Notes: generated by a model not told the origin, from the sequence alone. 64,000 bases of DNA from Aureococcus anophagefferens (GCF_000186865.1 NW_008705565.1:2328313-2392312); one strand, 5' to 3'; positions 45,670 to 55,907 are shown, counted from the first letter of the stretch. Program-made: numbers and translations.

Positions 45670-46802
45670 ATGCGCCTCGTGCCGCGCACGGTCGTCGCCG
45701 CCGCGCGCCTGCGCGGCGTCCAGGCCCTCGTCGCCGTCGTCGCGGCCCTCGTCGCCGCGGCGTGCCTCGCGCCGTCGGCGGCCCTGCGCTGGGGCCTCGG
45801 CGCGGCCCTCGGCGCGGCCCTCGCCGCCGTGCTCGGCGCCGTCTACCTGCAGCCGACATTCGCGACGGACCTCGTCGAGCGCCACGAGCCGCGCGTGCTC
45901 TGGCGCGCGCGCACGAAGCGGCCCGTGGCCGCGCTGACCATCGACGACGTGCCCAACTACGGCGCGTCGCGCCTCGAGGAGATTTTAAGCATCCTGCGCG
46001 AGCACGGCGCGCGCGCGACGCTCTTCGTCATGTCCGCGTGCCGAATTCAACCACTGGTTTGGGTGGTCCTGACCAAACTTCAGAATTCTCTAGCTCGGTC
46101 AAATCGAGGTCGATTCGGCTGATTTTTGGACGAATCGATTGCTCTCGTCGAGTTCTCGAAGCACAGCCGAAAAGATTGCGTCGAAACTGTCGCATACTTT
46201 CACATTGAAGTCGGGTTGAAGATTTGAATTCCACACAGGTCATGTCCGCGTGCCTCGAGGACGCGCCGGACGCGCTCAAGGCCGCGCTCGCCGCCGCCGT
46301 CGGCGAGGGCCTCGTGGAGCTCGGCAACCACGGCGCCTACGACGAGCCCGCCGTGGCGCTCGCCGACGCGGACTTTGTCGCGAAGCACGACCACTGCGAC
46401 GCGGCGATCCGAAGGCTCCAGGAGGCGACGACGTGGTTCCGGCCGGGCTCGGGCCTCGTGGACCGGCGCGTCCTCGCCTGGGCCGAGGCGAGGGGCTACC
46501 GCGTCGTCCTCGGCAACTGCTACCCCCACGACCCCCTCGACGCGACGCGTTTCGTCAACGCGTCGTACCTCCGGCGCCGCGTGCGGCCGGGCTGCGTCGT
46601 CATCCTCCACGACCGGTGGCACACGCCCGCGACGCTCCGCGCCTACTTCGCGAACGCGCCGGCGATCCGGCTGACGACGCTCACGGAGGCCTTCGCCCTC
46701 GCGGACCGCGGCGCGCCGGGCGGGGATTGGGCGGACGTGGGCGGGGGCCGCGACGCGCGCGCGCCGCCGGACTCGCCCCGGGAGACGCCAGGCCCGGGTT
46801 AG
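45670..46802 (+). CDS. NodB-type polysaccharide deacetylase, interrupted by an introner
   Basis: Exon 1 (45670..46026) and exon 2 (46239..46802) join across a family B introner to give 306 residues. The N-terminus has hydrophobic segments (QALVAVVAALVAAACLAP, GLGAALGAALAAVLGAV), so it is probably membrane-anchored. The NodB motifs are present: motif 1 TIDDVPNYG, motif 2 NHGAYDEP, motif 3 RPGSGLVD, motif 5 VVILHDRWHTP. In motif 2 the second His of the usual H-(S/T)-x-x-H is Asp, so metal binding may differ. The reaction would be N- or O-deacetylation of a glycan such as chitin-like polymers. Substrate is unknown. Confidence 0.8.
46042..46238 (-). mobile_element. Introner element, family B, copy 1 (reverse orientation)
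   Basis: About 197 bp between two copies of GTCATGTCCGCGTGC (46027-46041 and 46239-46253). Splicing at GT...CAG removes the element plus one repeat copy and restores the deacetylase frame. The right end is TTTGAATTCCACACAG. The left end (CGAATTCAACC) is eroded compared with copy 2, where it reads CTGTGTGGAAATCAACC. Read against copy 2, this copy is inverted relative to its host transcript. The direct repeat is 15 bp, longer than the 8 bp seen elsewhere. Confidence 0.85.
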
Positions 46803-46885
46803 ACATCGAGGGGAGGGAGGGGGAGCGGGGCTGGCGGCGCGTGCGTAGTCCGCCCCGGCGGAGTACGCGGCCGGCCGCGCCGGCG

Positions 46886-47790
46886 CTAGATGCCGTCGCC
46901 GTCGACGTTCTCGAGCTCCTTGCCCCAGTCTATCCGGTTCCAGAACTGGTCGTAGACGACCATGAGGCTCGTCTTGAAGATGCTGTCGGAGAGCGCGATG
47001 AGGCTGCCGACGCCCGCGGAGCCGACGATCGCGCCGGAGACGACGGCGGTGTTGACGAACGCGACGGCGCGCCAGATGAGGGCCTTGGCGATGGACCGCG
47101 AGAGGGACTCGCCGCTGCCCGTGCGGCCGATCTTGACCTTGTTGAAGAGGCGCTCGCCGAAGAACATCGTCGCCGACTTGGAGAGGAAGTCGGACGCCAC
47201 GATCATAAAGGCCTGGGCAGGAAAAGAGAGATTCAAGTTCGCTTCAACATGAGTGCTCCGCGCGCGCGCGTTCCGGAAATAGCATCCACGCTTCGAGAGC
47301 GCTCCGAGAGATGATCGCTCGTCCAAAAATCAGCCGAAACGAGTGGAAAACGGCCGAGATAGGAGTCTTTGAAGTTGGGAATTTCGCTCTCTTTTTCTGC
47401 CCTGATGAAGGCCGTCTTCATGTTGCCGATGAAGTACATGGACGAGCAGAAGGTGATGAAGCCCGCCGTGACGCGCCACCCGAAGGCCTTGACGAGGCTC
47501 CGCGACGTCGTCTCGCGGAACGACGGCGCGAGCGCCTTCTCGACGTCGAGGAGCTCGCGCTTGCCGGCTACGACCGCGGCCTTCAAAGTCACGAGCTCCT
47601 TCTCCAGGTGCCGGATCTGCTCCTCCTGCGTCGAGATGCGCGCCCGGGCGATGGCCGGCGTCACGGCGTTCATGGTGGCGGCGGAGCGCCGCACGTCGCT
47701 CCTAGGCCGGCAGGCTGCTCGCCGGCTGGCGGGCACGGCGAAGGGCGCGCCGGGCGCCGCGAGGGCGAGCAGCGCGACGGCGCGCAGCAT
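46886..47790 (-). CDS. Plastid-targeted protein with two DUF2061 domains, interrupted by an introner
   Basis: Exon 1 (47790..47413) and exon 2 (47212..46886) join across a family A introner to give 234 residues. The leader MLRAVALLALAAPGAPFAVP is a secondary-plastid type. A coiled stretch follows (ISTQEEQIRHLEKELVTLK). Two DUF2061-like units are then seen: RSLVKAFGWRVTAGFITF...FFGERLFNKV and RSIAKALIWRAVAFVNTA...YDQFWNRIDWG. Bacterial DUF2061 proteins are small membrane proteins with one domain of unknown function. Here two are fused and sent to the plastid. The spliced join KT-AFMIVASDF lies inside the first domain and fits the family, which supports the splice. Role is unknown. Confidence 0.75.
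47213..47404 (-). mobile_element. Introner element, family A, copy 2
   Basis: 192 bp with inverted ends (sense CAGGGCAGAAAAAGAGAG and CTCTCTTTTCCTGCCCAG). The flanking 8-bp repeats are GCCTTCAT (47412-47405) and GCCTTTAT (47212-47205), one mismatch apart. The host frame is restored by removing element plus one repeat. The acceptor is CCCAG from the element and the donor would be GC from the repeat. Confidence 0.85.
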
Positions 47791-48262
47791 CGTCGTCGCG
47801 TGTGTAAGCGTCGCGCTATGCGTCTCGAGGTGTCTACGCGGGCTGGGCAAGCACAAATGCAGCCGGCAGCAGCAGTCTTGCGCGCCTCGCCGTCTGCGAG
47901 ACGAATGCTCGAATCAATTTTTGATAGACCTTTTGGCGTTGAACCACTCGATGCACCGGCGCCCTCGCCGGCCGGCGCGTGATGCCGATCTGCAACATGC
48001 GGGCGCGGATCTGACCTGAGCCCCGAACGCCCCCGTCGTCGTTAGCGCCCGAGAACGCGCGCGCGCGACCTCTGTTCGAGCCTGAGCGTGATCGCCGTCG
48101 GAGGAATCCGCATCACCGTCGCGCGAAGGAATTCCCAAGTCGGCACCCTCTGGTGAGCTCCTCGCCGAGCACGACTGCCCGACGGGCCGTCGATTTTGCG
48201 ATGCGCCGAGCTCACGCCTCGAGCCGCTGGTTGACTTTGAGGCTCGCGCTCTCGCCGGCGCG
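47791..48262. other. Divergent 472-bp spacer, no gene seen
   Basis: This lies between divergent starts at 47790 and 48263. Codon-like patterns are weak and I see no conserved site. The region could include 5' untranslated exons. Confidence 0.4.
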
Positions 48263-49039
48263 ATGCTCAACATGCGGGCTCTCGTCGTCGCCTTCGTCGT
48301 CGCGTCGGCCTCGGCGAACCTGGCGTCGAAGGGCTTCGTCCTGGGCGTGAAGGCCTCCCAAAAACCCATCGGCGAGCTCGAAGCGACGCTCGACAAGGGC
48401 GACGTCGTCGCCGACCTCGGCAAACGCTGCGACAACATCGTCGCGTCGGCTTTGAAGGCCTTCGACGGGACCAAGGCCGACGACGACGGCGAGCGGTGCG
48501 CCCTCGAGCGCTTCGTCGACGCGCGCCTCGAGCGGCTCTTCCGGCAGCAGGTGCGGCTCCTCCGCGACGCCGCGGTGACGGAGCTGACCGCCGCGGACTC
48601 GTACGCGTCGCGCGCGGCCGCGGACGCGTCCTTCTGCGCCGCCTGCGCGGCGTCGAAGCGGCCCGGCGCGGACTGGGATTATGGAGTGGAGGCCGAGGGT
48701 TTGCGGGCCGTCGCGGACGCCGCGCACGGCGCGAAGAAGCGCTTCGCCGATTTACAGCTCGACGCCGCCGCCACCCAGGCGCACTACCTCTCCATCTACC
48801 AGGACCTCACGTCGGAGATCCAGCAGCTCCAGCAGCAGCAGTACAAGCCGTCGCCGCCCGTCAACGCGGGCTTCGCCTACCGCGTCAAGGACACGGACAT
48901 CAACGTGTCCGGCGGCTTCCAGCAGGGCCGCGGCACGCTCCAGGTCGCGGCCGTCGACGACGAGACGCGCATGGAGGGCGAGCCGGCCATCATCACGGCG
49001 CCGTCCCACGGCAACGTCGGCTTCTCCGTGAACCTCTAA
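48263..49039 (+). CDS. Secreted protein of unknown function
   Basis: 258 residues, MLNMRALVVAFVVASASA being a signal peptide (a second Met lies three codons on). The mature part is helical up to ~190 (LEATLDKGDVVADLGKRC, RFVDARLERLFRQQVRLL, AHYLSIYQDLTSEIQQL), with few Cys. A Gln-rich turn (QQLQQQQYKPSPP) separates it from a C-terminal beta-like part (AGFAYRVKDTDINVSGGF, GRGTLQVAAVDDET, SHGNVGFSVNL). I recognise no family. The fold could be a helical bundle plus a small beta cap. It converges on the HECT ligase gene, with 17 bp between stops. Confidence 0.6.
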   Translation: MLNMRALVVAFVVASASANLASKGFVLGVKASQKPIGELEATLDKGDVVADLGKRCDNIVASALKAFDGTKADDDGERCALERFVDARLERLFRQQVRLLRDAAVTELTAADSYASRAAADASFCAACAASKRPGADWDYGVEAEGLRAVADAAHGAKKRFADLQLDAAATQAHYLSIYQDLTSEIQQLQQQQYKPSPPVNAGFAYRVKDTDINVSGGFQQGRGTLQVAAVDDETRMEGEPAIITAPSHGNVGFSVNL

Positions 49040-49056
49040 GGGACTTGTACCTCGCG

Positions 49057-51653
49057 TTAGTCGATCGTGAAGCCGACGACCTCGAGGTGGATGCTCAGCG
49101 CGAGGTAGTTCGCGAGCTCGTCGTAGGACTCGTACAGGGGCAGGTCGATGCGGTTGAAGCACGTGTGGGCCCGGGGCCAGACGCCGAGGTCCCGCGGCAG
49201 GGACGCGAGCGTGAAGTTGCAGTAGTGGCCGTCGTCGCCGACGAGCGCCTTGAAGCCCGCGGGCGGCAGCGACGACGTGCCCGTGGAGAACTGGCAGAGC
49301 CGCGCGCGCTGCTCGTTGTCGAAGGCGTCGACGCAGTCCCAGAAGAACTTGACGACGGGGTGCTTCTCCCGGAGCTCCGCGAAGGCGCCGAGGTACCGCG
49401 TGTGGCGCCGCCAGTCGTCGACGTCGATCTCGTCGACGCCGCCCAGCAGCAGCTGCAGCTCCTGGTAGTCGAAGACGGACAGGTACGTGCGGGGCAGGAT
49501 GTCGTCGAAGCCCTGCAGGAACGCGGCGAGCTGCGGCGCGACCGCGTCCAGCACCTTGTACTTCAACACGAGCGCCAAGAACTCCGCCTTGTTGTCGTCG
49601 GTCACCGGGACGTCGCCGCCGTTGGGCACGAGCTCCACGGGCGTCTTCGGCGCGCCCTCGTCGTCGCCGTCCGCAAAGATCGTGAAGTCCAAACACAGGT
49701 CCTCCGCGCCGCCGTTGTCCCGGAGCCACGCGTAGTTCAGGAACGCCTCCGCGTCGACGAACTCGAGGTCCGAGAAGGACAGCGGCACGCCGAGCACGTG
49801 CTTCAGCAGCGGTAAGGACAGCGTCGCCGGGATGGTCACGCGCTCCCGGAGCGCCTTGGCGACGAAGCGCCCCGCGAAGCGCAGCAGCCGCACGTCGCCG
49901 ATCTTTTCGCCGCGCGCGAGCTCGCCGCGCGGCGCGAGCGCCGCGCGCGCCGCGTCGTGGCGCGCGTCGCCGCTCCGCGGGTCGAGGTTGCAGGCGTAGC
50001 CGCTCTCGCGCCGCGCGACGAAGAGGCCGAGGCCGCCGTTCGCGAAGAGCTCGCGCGCGACGACGTCGAACCACTCCCGGGACACGCCGCCCGCGTCGAT
50101 GCCCGCCTCGCCGGCGAAGCGCACGCGCACGGACGCGTTGCGCAGGCGGTCCACGCTGAGCTGCTCGAAGCGCTTCAGGCTGTCGAAGAGGCACGCGCCG
50201 CGGCGGACGTCGAGCGTCACGGGCCGGTAACTTCGACTCCGCGGCCGCCGCGGGTCCGTGCCGTGGAGCCCGTCGAGCGCGCGCTCGAACCAGAGCTGCT
50301 TCTCCCGGAAGGGCCGCGACGCGACGTACTCCAGGTCCTCGTCGTCGACCGCGGCGGCGCCCCGCGGCTCGCGCGGCTCGAAGAGCGACCCGTTGGGCCG
50401 CCGCCGCCGCGCCGGCGCCGAGGCGCGCGGCCCGCAGCACGCGCAGCACGCCGCCGCCTCGTCGTCCGGCGGCGGCGGCTCCGCCGACGACGCGGGCTCC
50501 GACGCGGCGGCCGGCGCGGGCGGCGCGGTGATCGGGTTCCACGCGAGCGCGCCCTCGGCCTCGGAGACCTGGGCGGGGTGAATTTGACTGAGTGTTCCAC
50601 GCGCGCGCGTGCCAGGAAAAGCATCCACGCGTCGCGAGCGCTCCGAGAGCTGATCGCTCGTCCAAAAAACAGCCGAAACGAGTGGGAACCGGCCGAGATA
50701 GGAGCCTTTGAAGTTGGGAAGTTCGCACCCTTTCCTGCCCTGAAGTCGACGACGAACGCGAGGGACTGGCGGTCCTCCTCGAGCGCCGCGCGCGTCCAGT
50801 GGACGGCGTTTCCGTCGCGCACGCGCTGCCAGACGCGCCGCCGCGCCGCGCCCTTCTGGCGGAGCGTGAGGTCGTTGAGCCGGCGGATCGCGAAGGCCTG
50901 CGCGCGCGCCTCCGCGGAGAGCGTCGGCGACTCGCTCCGCCGCTGGGGCCAGCAGCGCTGGGGCCGGGCGCTCTGCCCGCCCTCGGACGACCCGCGGCCG
51001 GAAACGGAGCAGCGCTCGACGGAGCAGCGGTCGTTCGAGGGCCGCGCGGCGTCGCCGTCGTCGGACAGACCGTCGGGCGTCGGCGGCCGCGCGTCCGAGC
51101 CCCGGGGGCGCGCGCCCCGGGAGCCCGTGCTGCCGGTCAACGAGTCGCCCTTGCGGGAGCGGAGCCGGTCCTCGAAGGCCCTGGAGAGGTCGCTCGCGCC
51201 GCCGCAGAGCAGGCAACTCCGCGCGCGCGCCTTGTTCTCGAACGCGCAGACGAAGCAGACCCAGGCCGCCTCGCCGCTCTCCGCCAGCGAGTCGCGCAGG
51301 AGCACGAAGCGCTGCTCGTCGGGCGGCCGGCTCTCGGAGCCGTCGTAGCCCACGAGCCGCGCGTACGCGCCGCCGTGCTCCGGCTGCCACGCGTTCACCG
51401 AGAGGCACGTGCAGCCGCAGAAGAGCACGAGGGCGATGACGATGACGAAGAAGTAGCCCTGGACGAAGCTCGGGTCGTCGTCGTCGGCCGCCGCGTCGTC
51501 GGCCGCCGCCGGGTCGTCGCCGGCGGCGCCGGCGAGCCAGTGTCGTGTGTGTGGGATGGTCTGTGCGATGGCGCGTTGCGCGCCGCGCAGGCGCGGCGGC
51601 GGCGCGGCGGCGGCGGCGGCGAGGGCCGCGGCGGCGACGAGCAGCCGCGCCAT
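49057..51653 (-). CDS. Membrane-anchored HECT E3 ubiquitin ligase with RanBP2-type zinc finger
   Basis: Exon 1 (51653..50751) and exon 2 (50568..49057) join across a family A introner with a GT donor to give 804 residues. A signal peptide (MARLLVAAAALAAAAA), a membrane segment (GYFFVIVIALVLFCGCTCLSV) and a RanBP2-type finger (AWVCFVCAFENKARARSCLLC) form the N-terminus. The HECT domain fills the last ~370 residues: LRNASVRVRFAGEAGIDAGG, EWFDVVARELFANGGLGLF, RFAGRFVAKALRE, and the catalytic Cys in HTCFNRIDLP. The Cys thioester loop is intact, so E3 activity is expected. The protein probably acts at the ER or endosome membrane. Substrates are unknown. Confidence 0.88.
50569..50742 (-). mobile_element. 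Introner element, family A, copy 3 (diverged)
   Basis: 174 bp, more diverged than the other family A copies. Flanks in host sense are GTCGACTT and GTCTCCGA, sharing only the first three bases, so the target duplication has decayed. The host frame is restored by a GT donor at the first repeat (V-VSEAEG) and CCCAG acceptor. The conserved core CGTCCAAAAAACAGCCGAA remains with one change. Confidence 0.8.
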
Positions 51654-51944
51654 CGTCGCGGGGCTGCCTTTGAACCACGAGAAGACCTTGTGGGACTCGC
51701 GGCAAGACCAATGGGGCTGCGAGAAGGTTTTTGGAGATGGCTCAACAAAGTAATGGCGCCGCCATGCTGCCTAGATGCTGCCCTTTTGGTGCACGGGTGG
51801 CTCGTGGAATAGGCAACGGCGGCAGCCTCCGTCGGTTGTCGGCCCAGCGCCGCCGCTCGCAGTCGCGACGGTGCGCGCGCCGCCGCTGGGACCGTCGCCG
51901 CCATTCGGTCGCCCCGCGCCGGCGCCGGCGACCGGCTGGCGTCC

Positions 51945-53816
51945 ATGGACCAGGAGAAGGTCGACGGCCTCGTCTTCAGCAGCAACTTCGACAGCGGCAA
52001 CCTCCAGAGCGCCGAGCGCGCCAAGGACGGCGCCTGGGAGCTGACGATCGCCAAGGACTGCGAGGGCACGGAGTTCGAGCGGCGGAGCAGCACCTGGTTC
52101 TACTTCCGCGTGCGCGACGAGCGCGAGGCCGAGCTCAGCATCGCCAAGCGCGACAAGCGCGGCGCGCGGTTCCGCTTCACGGGCATGTCGCGCCAGGGCG
52201 CGCTCTACAAGAACGGCATGCGGCCCGTCGTGCGGCGCCTGACCGAGAAGCGGGCCGCGGGCGGCGCGTCCTGCTGGGCGGGGCTCGCGGGCGACGGCGG
52301 CTGGAAGCGGCTGCCGACGGGCGTGTGCTACCGGGAGCAGAGCGACCGCACGGGCGACCTCCAGTTCGACTGGAACTTCGGCACTTTAGGCGAGGAGGTC
52401 GAGTTCGCCTTCTGCTACCCCTACGCCTACGAGGAGTCGCTCGCGACGCACGACGCGCTCTGCGCGAAGCACGCGGCGGGCGTCCACGCGCCGCAGCCGC
52501 CGCCGCCGGGCGCCGCGCCCCACCCGCCGCCGCCGAAGCGCAAGAACACCGCGAGCGCCGCGCCGCCGGGCGCCGTCGCGCCCAAGGAGACGCCCCAGCA
52601 GGCCGACGAGCGCATCGTGCTCCACCGCGAGCTGCTCTGCTTCTCCGTCGAGAAAAGGCGCGTGGAGATGCTGACGATCACGGACGCCTTCGGCGCCGCC
52701 GCGGTTCGCGAGTCGACGCTCGACCCCTACGTCGACGTGCTCCACGGCGCCGCCGCGGGCAGCGACGGCGCGCCGCCGCCCGTGGACGAGAGCAAAAACT
52801 ACGACGCGTCGTGGCTCTTTCCCGAGGCGCGCGACGGCTCGAGCCTGCGGCCGGAAGTCTACCCGGACAAGCCCGAGGTGCTCGTGAGCGCGCGGGTCCA
52901 TCCGGGCGAGACGCCGGCGTCCTTCGTGCTGGACGGCTTGCTGGAGCTGCTGCTAAGGCCGGACGACCGCCGGGCGAAGCTGCTGCGGCGCAAGTACGTC
53001 TGGCGCTTCGTGCCCCAGCTGAACCCCGACGGCGTCGCCCGGGGCCACTACCGCCACGACGTCTTCGGCGTCAACCTGAACCGCGTCTACTGGCCCCGGC
53101 CGGACCACCGCGCGGCGCCCGCGCAGGCCGCGCTCATGGTCCTCGCGCGCGCGGCGAGTTGCCAGCCCGCGGGGCTCGCGCTCTTCGTGGATTTGCACGC
53201 GCACGCGACGAAGCGGGGCGTCTTCATCTACGGCAACCACATCGACGACGAGGCGCGCCAGGTCGAGAACAAGCTCTACGCGCTCCTCCTGGCCGTGAAC
53301 TCGAGCTTCTTCGACTACAACGCGTGCAACTTCAGCCGCGAGCACATGCTCCGCCGCGACCGCGCGGACGCGGGCGGCGCGTCCGCCGAGGGCGCCGCGC
53401 GCGTCGCCGTGCTCCGCTACACGGGCCTCGACCGGGCCTACACGCTCGAGTGCAACTACAACAGCGGGCGGCTCACGAACCACGTGCCGGCCGCGCGCGG
53501 CGAGGGCGCGAACCGCGGCGCGTCCCCCGAGCGGCCGGCGACGCTCAAGATGGATAGTTACACGCCGGACATGTGGCGCGAGGTCGGCCGGGCCCTCGGC
53601 GCCGCGCTCCTCGACGCCTTCTGCGAGAACCCCTGGGACCGCGTGGGCTCGAGCCGCTGGAAGTCCGTCGACGTCATGCGCCAGTGGCTCGGCGACCACC
53701 CGCGCAAGGTCAACGGCCGGCCGCGCCGCAAGAGCCGCCCGACGCTCACCGTCGCCGACACGAACGGCGGGCCCACGCTCCCCCTGCTCCCGCGCCGCAA
53801 GGCCGCGTTCACCTAG
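51945..53816 (+). CDS. Cytosolic carboxypeptidase (CCP/AGBL, M14 family), CCP5-like
   Basis: 623 residues, MDQEKVDGLVFSSNFDSGN. The N-terminal CCP domain (SSTWFYFRVRD, RFRFTGMSRQGALYKNGM) precedes the M14 catalytic domain. Zinc ligands are HPGE (in VSARVHPGETPASF) and the His of FVDLHAHATKRGVFIYGN. Substrate-binding Asn/Arg fall in FGVNLNRVYWP, and the catalytic Glu is in AYTLECNYNSG. CCP5-type enzymes remove glutamate branch points from tubulin and other proteins in the cytosol and cilia. A Pro-rich loop (PPPPGAAPHPPPPKRK) separates the two domains. The upstream 290 bp are open in this strand, so an earlier start is possible. Confidence 0.9.
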   Translation: MDQEKVDGLVFSSNFDSGNLQSAERAKDGAWELTIAKDCEGTEFERRSSTWFYFRVRDEREAELSIAKRDKRGARFRFTGMSRQGALYKNGMRPVVRRLTEKRAAGGASCWAGLAGDGGWKRLPTGVCYREQSDRTGDLQFDWNFGTLGEEVEFAFCYPYAYEESLATHDALCAKHAAGVHAPQPPPPGAAPHPPPPKRKNTASAAPPGAVAPKETPQQADERIVLHRELLCFSVEKRRVEMLTITDAFGAAAVRESTLDPYVDVLHGAAAGSDGAPPPVDESKNYDASWLFPEARDGSSLRPEVYPDKPEVLVSARVHPGETPASFVLDGLLELLLRPDDRRAKLLRRKYVWRFVPQLNPDGVARGHYRHDVFGVNLNRVYWPRPDHRAAPAQAALMVLARAASCQPAGLALFVDLHAHATKRGVFIYGNHIDDEARQVENKLYALLLAVNSSFFDYNACNFSREHMLRRDRADAGGASAEGAARVAVLRYTGLDRAYTLECNYNSGRLTNHVPAARGEGANRGASPERPATLKMDSYTPDMWREVGRALGAALLDAFCENPWDRVGSSRWKSVDVMRQWLGDHPRKVNGRPRRKSRPTLTVADTNGGPTLPLLPRRKAAFT

Positions 53817-53864
53817 GCCCCCGCGCGCGCGCTGCTTCCTGTCTTTTGTTTTAACACCTAGCCG

Positions 53865-55821
53865 TCAGCTGCCCCAGGGCGACGCCCAGGGCGCCGCGCC
53901 GTCGATGGCCCGCGCGAAGGCCGCGCTGAGGTCGCCCTGGTCCCGGAGCATTCTCGCGAAGCCGTGGTGGCCCACGTCGACGTCCACGGGCGCGAGGTCC
54001 ACGCACGGCGACGCGCGCGCGAGGAGCTGGGCCTGGTGGTCGTCGCGGCAGACGCCCGGCGGCGACTTGCCCGAGATGTTGTGGAGTTTGGACTGTTGCG
54101 AGCACTTGAGCGCGTGGAAGACCGTCGCGCGCGTCCCGCAGCCCGCGTCGCCGACGGACCGCCAGAGCTCCCGGAGGTCCAGGTTCGCCGGGAACTCGAA
54201 GTCGTCCTCGGCGAGCACGACGAAGGGGTTCGTCACGACGACGGCCGACGCCCGCAGGTGGGCGCCCAGCAACAGCGCGCCCGTGCCGCCCATGGAGTCG
54301 CCCACGCACAACACCGCCGACGGCGCGAGCCCCTGCTGCCCCAGGAGCGTCGCGATGGCCCGCGCCGTCGTCCCCGGGTCGCCGCCTAAACCGCGCACGC
54401 CGCCCAGGTAGAACCGCTTCGTGACGTCGCGCACGTAGAGCGCGTGCACCGTCTCGCCGAACGTCCGCTTCATCATGCCCTTGAACTCGTAGTTGAGCAC
54501 GCCCCCGAAGGACGAGCAGCAGACGACGAGCGGCGCGTCGGCCACGGGCGCGCCGGCGTCGTCCTTGGCCAGGAACAGCTGGTAGTCGTGGAGCTCGTTG
54601 TGCACGTCCATGTCCAGATCCGTCGTGATCGCGTTGACTATTTGGTCCACGAGGCAGGCCTGGTCCCAGCCGCAGTCCTCGGCGCCGAGGCCGTTGGCCT
54701 CGTCGATGACGCGCAGCGCCATCTGCCGCGGCTCCCAGCCCTGGACCCGGATCTCCTGCATCTCGATGTCCTCGTGGTGGCGCCCGCTCCAGTCCTTGGC
54801 CTCGTCGTAGTTCACGTGGCCGATCCTGGGCAGCAAAAGGGTGATTCAACGTCGCTTCAACGTGAGTGTTCCGCGCGCGCGCGTTCCGGAAAAAGCATCC
54901 ACGCTTCGAGCCGTTCCGAGAGATGATCGCTCGTCCAAAAATCAGCCAAAACGAGTGGAAAACGGCCGAGATATGAGCCTTTGAAGTTGGGAATTTCGCT
55001 CTCTTTTGCTGCCCTGGGCCGATCATGAACTTGAGCGGCGGCGCGCCCCGCGACCGGTAGCGCGTCGAGTTCCGCAGCTTCGCGGCGTCGAGCACGCGCA
55101 GCCCGAGCTCCGCGCCGGAAGAGACGTAGAACGCGGGCGGCGCGCCCAAAAAGGCGCCCTCCGGGTCCGTGAAGAACAAGGTCTCCTGGGGCCCGACGTG
55201 CCACTCGCTGAAGAGGGCGACGCTCCCCGGCGTGACCAGGGGGCCCTCGCAGTACCGGCGCACGACGTCGTGGACCCGCTTCCGGAAGTCGAAGAAGTAG
55301 GGGTCCGCGCCCACGTAGGGGATCGCCGCCGCGACGGTCGAGACGCCGAGCGCCTGCGCGTGCGCGTGCAGTTGCACGACGTCCGCGCCGACGTCCTCGG
55401 GCGTCGCGCCGCCCCGCAGGTCCTCGTGGCCCGCGAAGATGACGACGACGTCGACGGGGTCGCCCGCGTCGCGCATCGCCGCGAGCGTCGATCCTAGACC
55501 GACGCGGAGCTGCGGCGACTCCGCGGAGACGAACGTGCCCGCGTCGAAGAGCGCCGCGGCGTTGCGCCGGTCCAAAAAGTGGTCGCACATGCGCCGCGCC
55601 GTCCAGTGCAGGTGGCTCACCATGTCGACGACGGCCGCGGACCCGAGCGTCTGCTCGATGCCGTCGTGGACCGTATAGGTCCAGTCGCCCAAGTCGCAGG
55701 CGTCGACGTCGGGCCGGTCGCAGCCGAGGCCCGTGAGCGGGCTCGAGCCGTAGGCGAGCACGCGCAGCGGCCGCCGCGCGTCCGCGGCGGCGGTTGTCGC
55801 CAGCAGGGGCAGCAGCCCCAT
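53865..55821 (-). CDS. Secreted two-domain protein: SGNH-like plus alpha/beta-hydrolase-like, interrupted by an introner
   Basis: Exon 1 (55821..55025) and exon 2 (54825..53865) give 585 residues. The start MGLLPLLATTAAADA is a signal peptide. The N-terminal domain follows the SGNH/GDSL layout: RVLAYGSSPLTGLGCD (block I, Ser in GSS), then VVIFAGHEDLRGG, and a late EWHVGP. The C-terminal domain has alpha/beta-hydrolase features: a nucleophile elbow VLCVGDSMGGTGALL (GxSxG), LVVCCSSFGGVLN, VVVTNPFVVLAEDD and a late His in GHHGFARML. Esterase or lipase activity in either half is plausible but unproven. The introner sits between the two domains, at KFMI-GHVNYDE. Confidence 0.65.
54826..55016 (-). 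mobile_element. Introner element, family A, copy 4
   Basis: 191 bp with clear inverted ends (CAGGGCAGCAAAAGAG and CTTTTGCTGCCCAG in host sense). The flanking 8-bp direct repeat is perfect: GATCGGCC at 55024-55017 and 54825-54818. Precise removal restores the host frame, but the repeat starts with GA rather than GT or GC. The donor is therefore either GA or a GC inside the element end. Confidence 0.85.
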
Positions 55822-55907
55822 AGCGCAGCGGATCTGCCCCATAGTGATATATTGCACTAAAGCGTGTTAACAAGCTCAACATCAGCCGGCACGAGCCTGC
55901 GGCAGCT

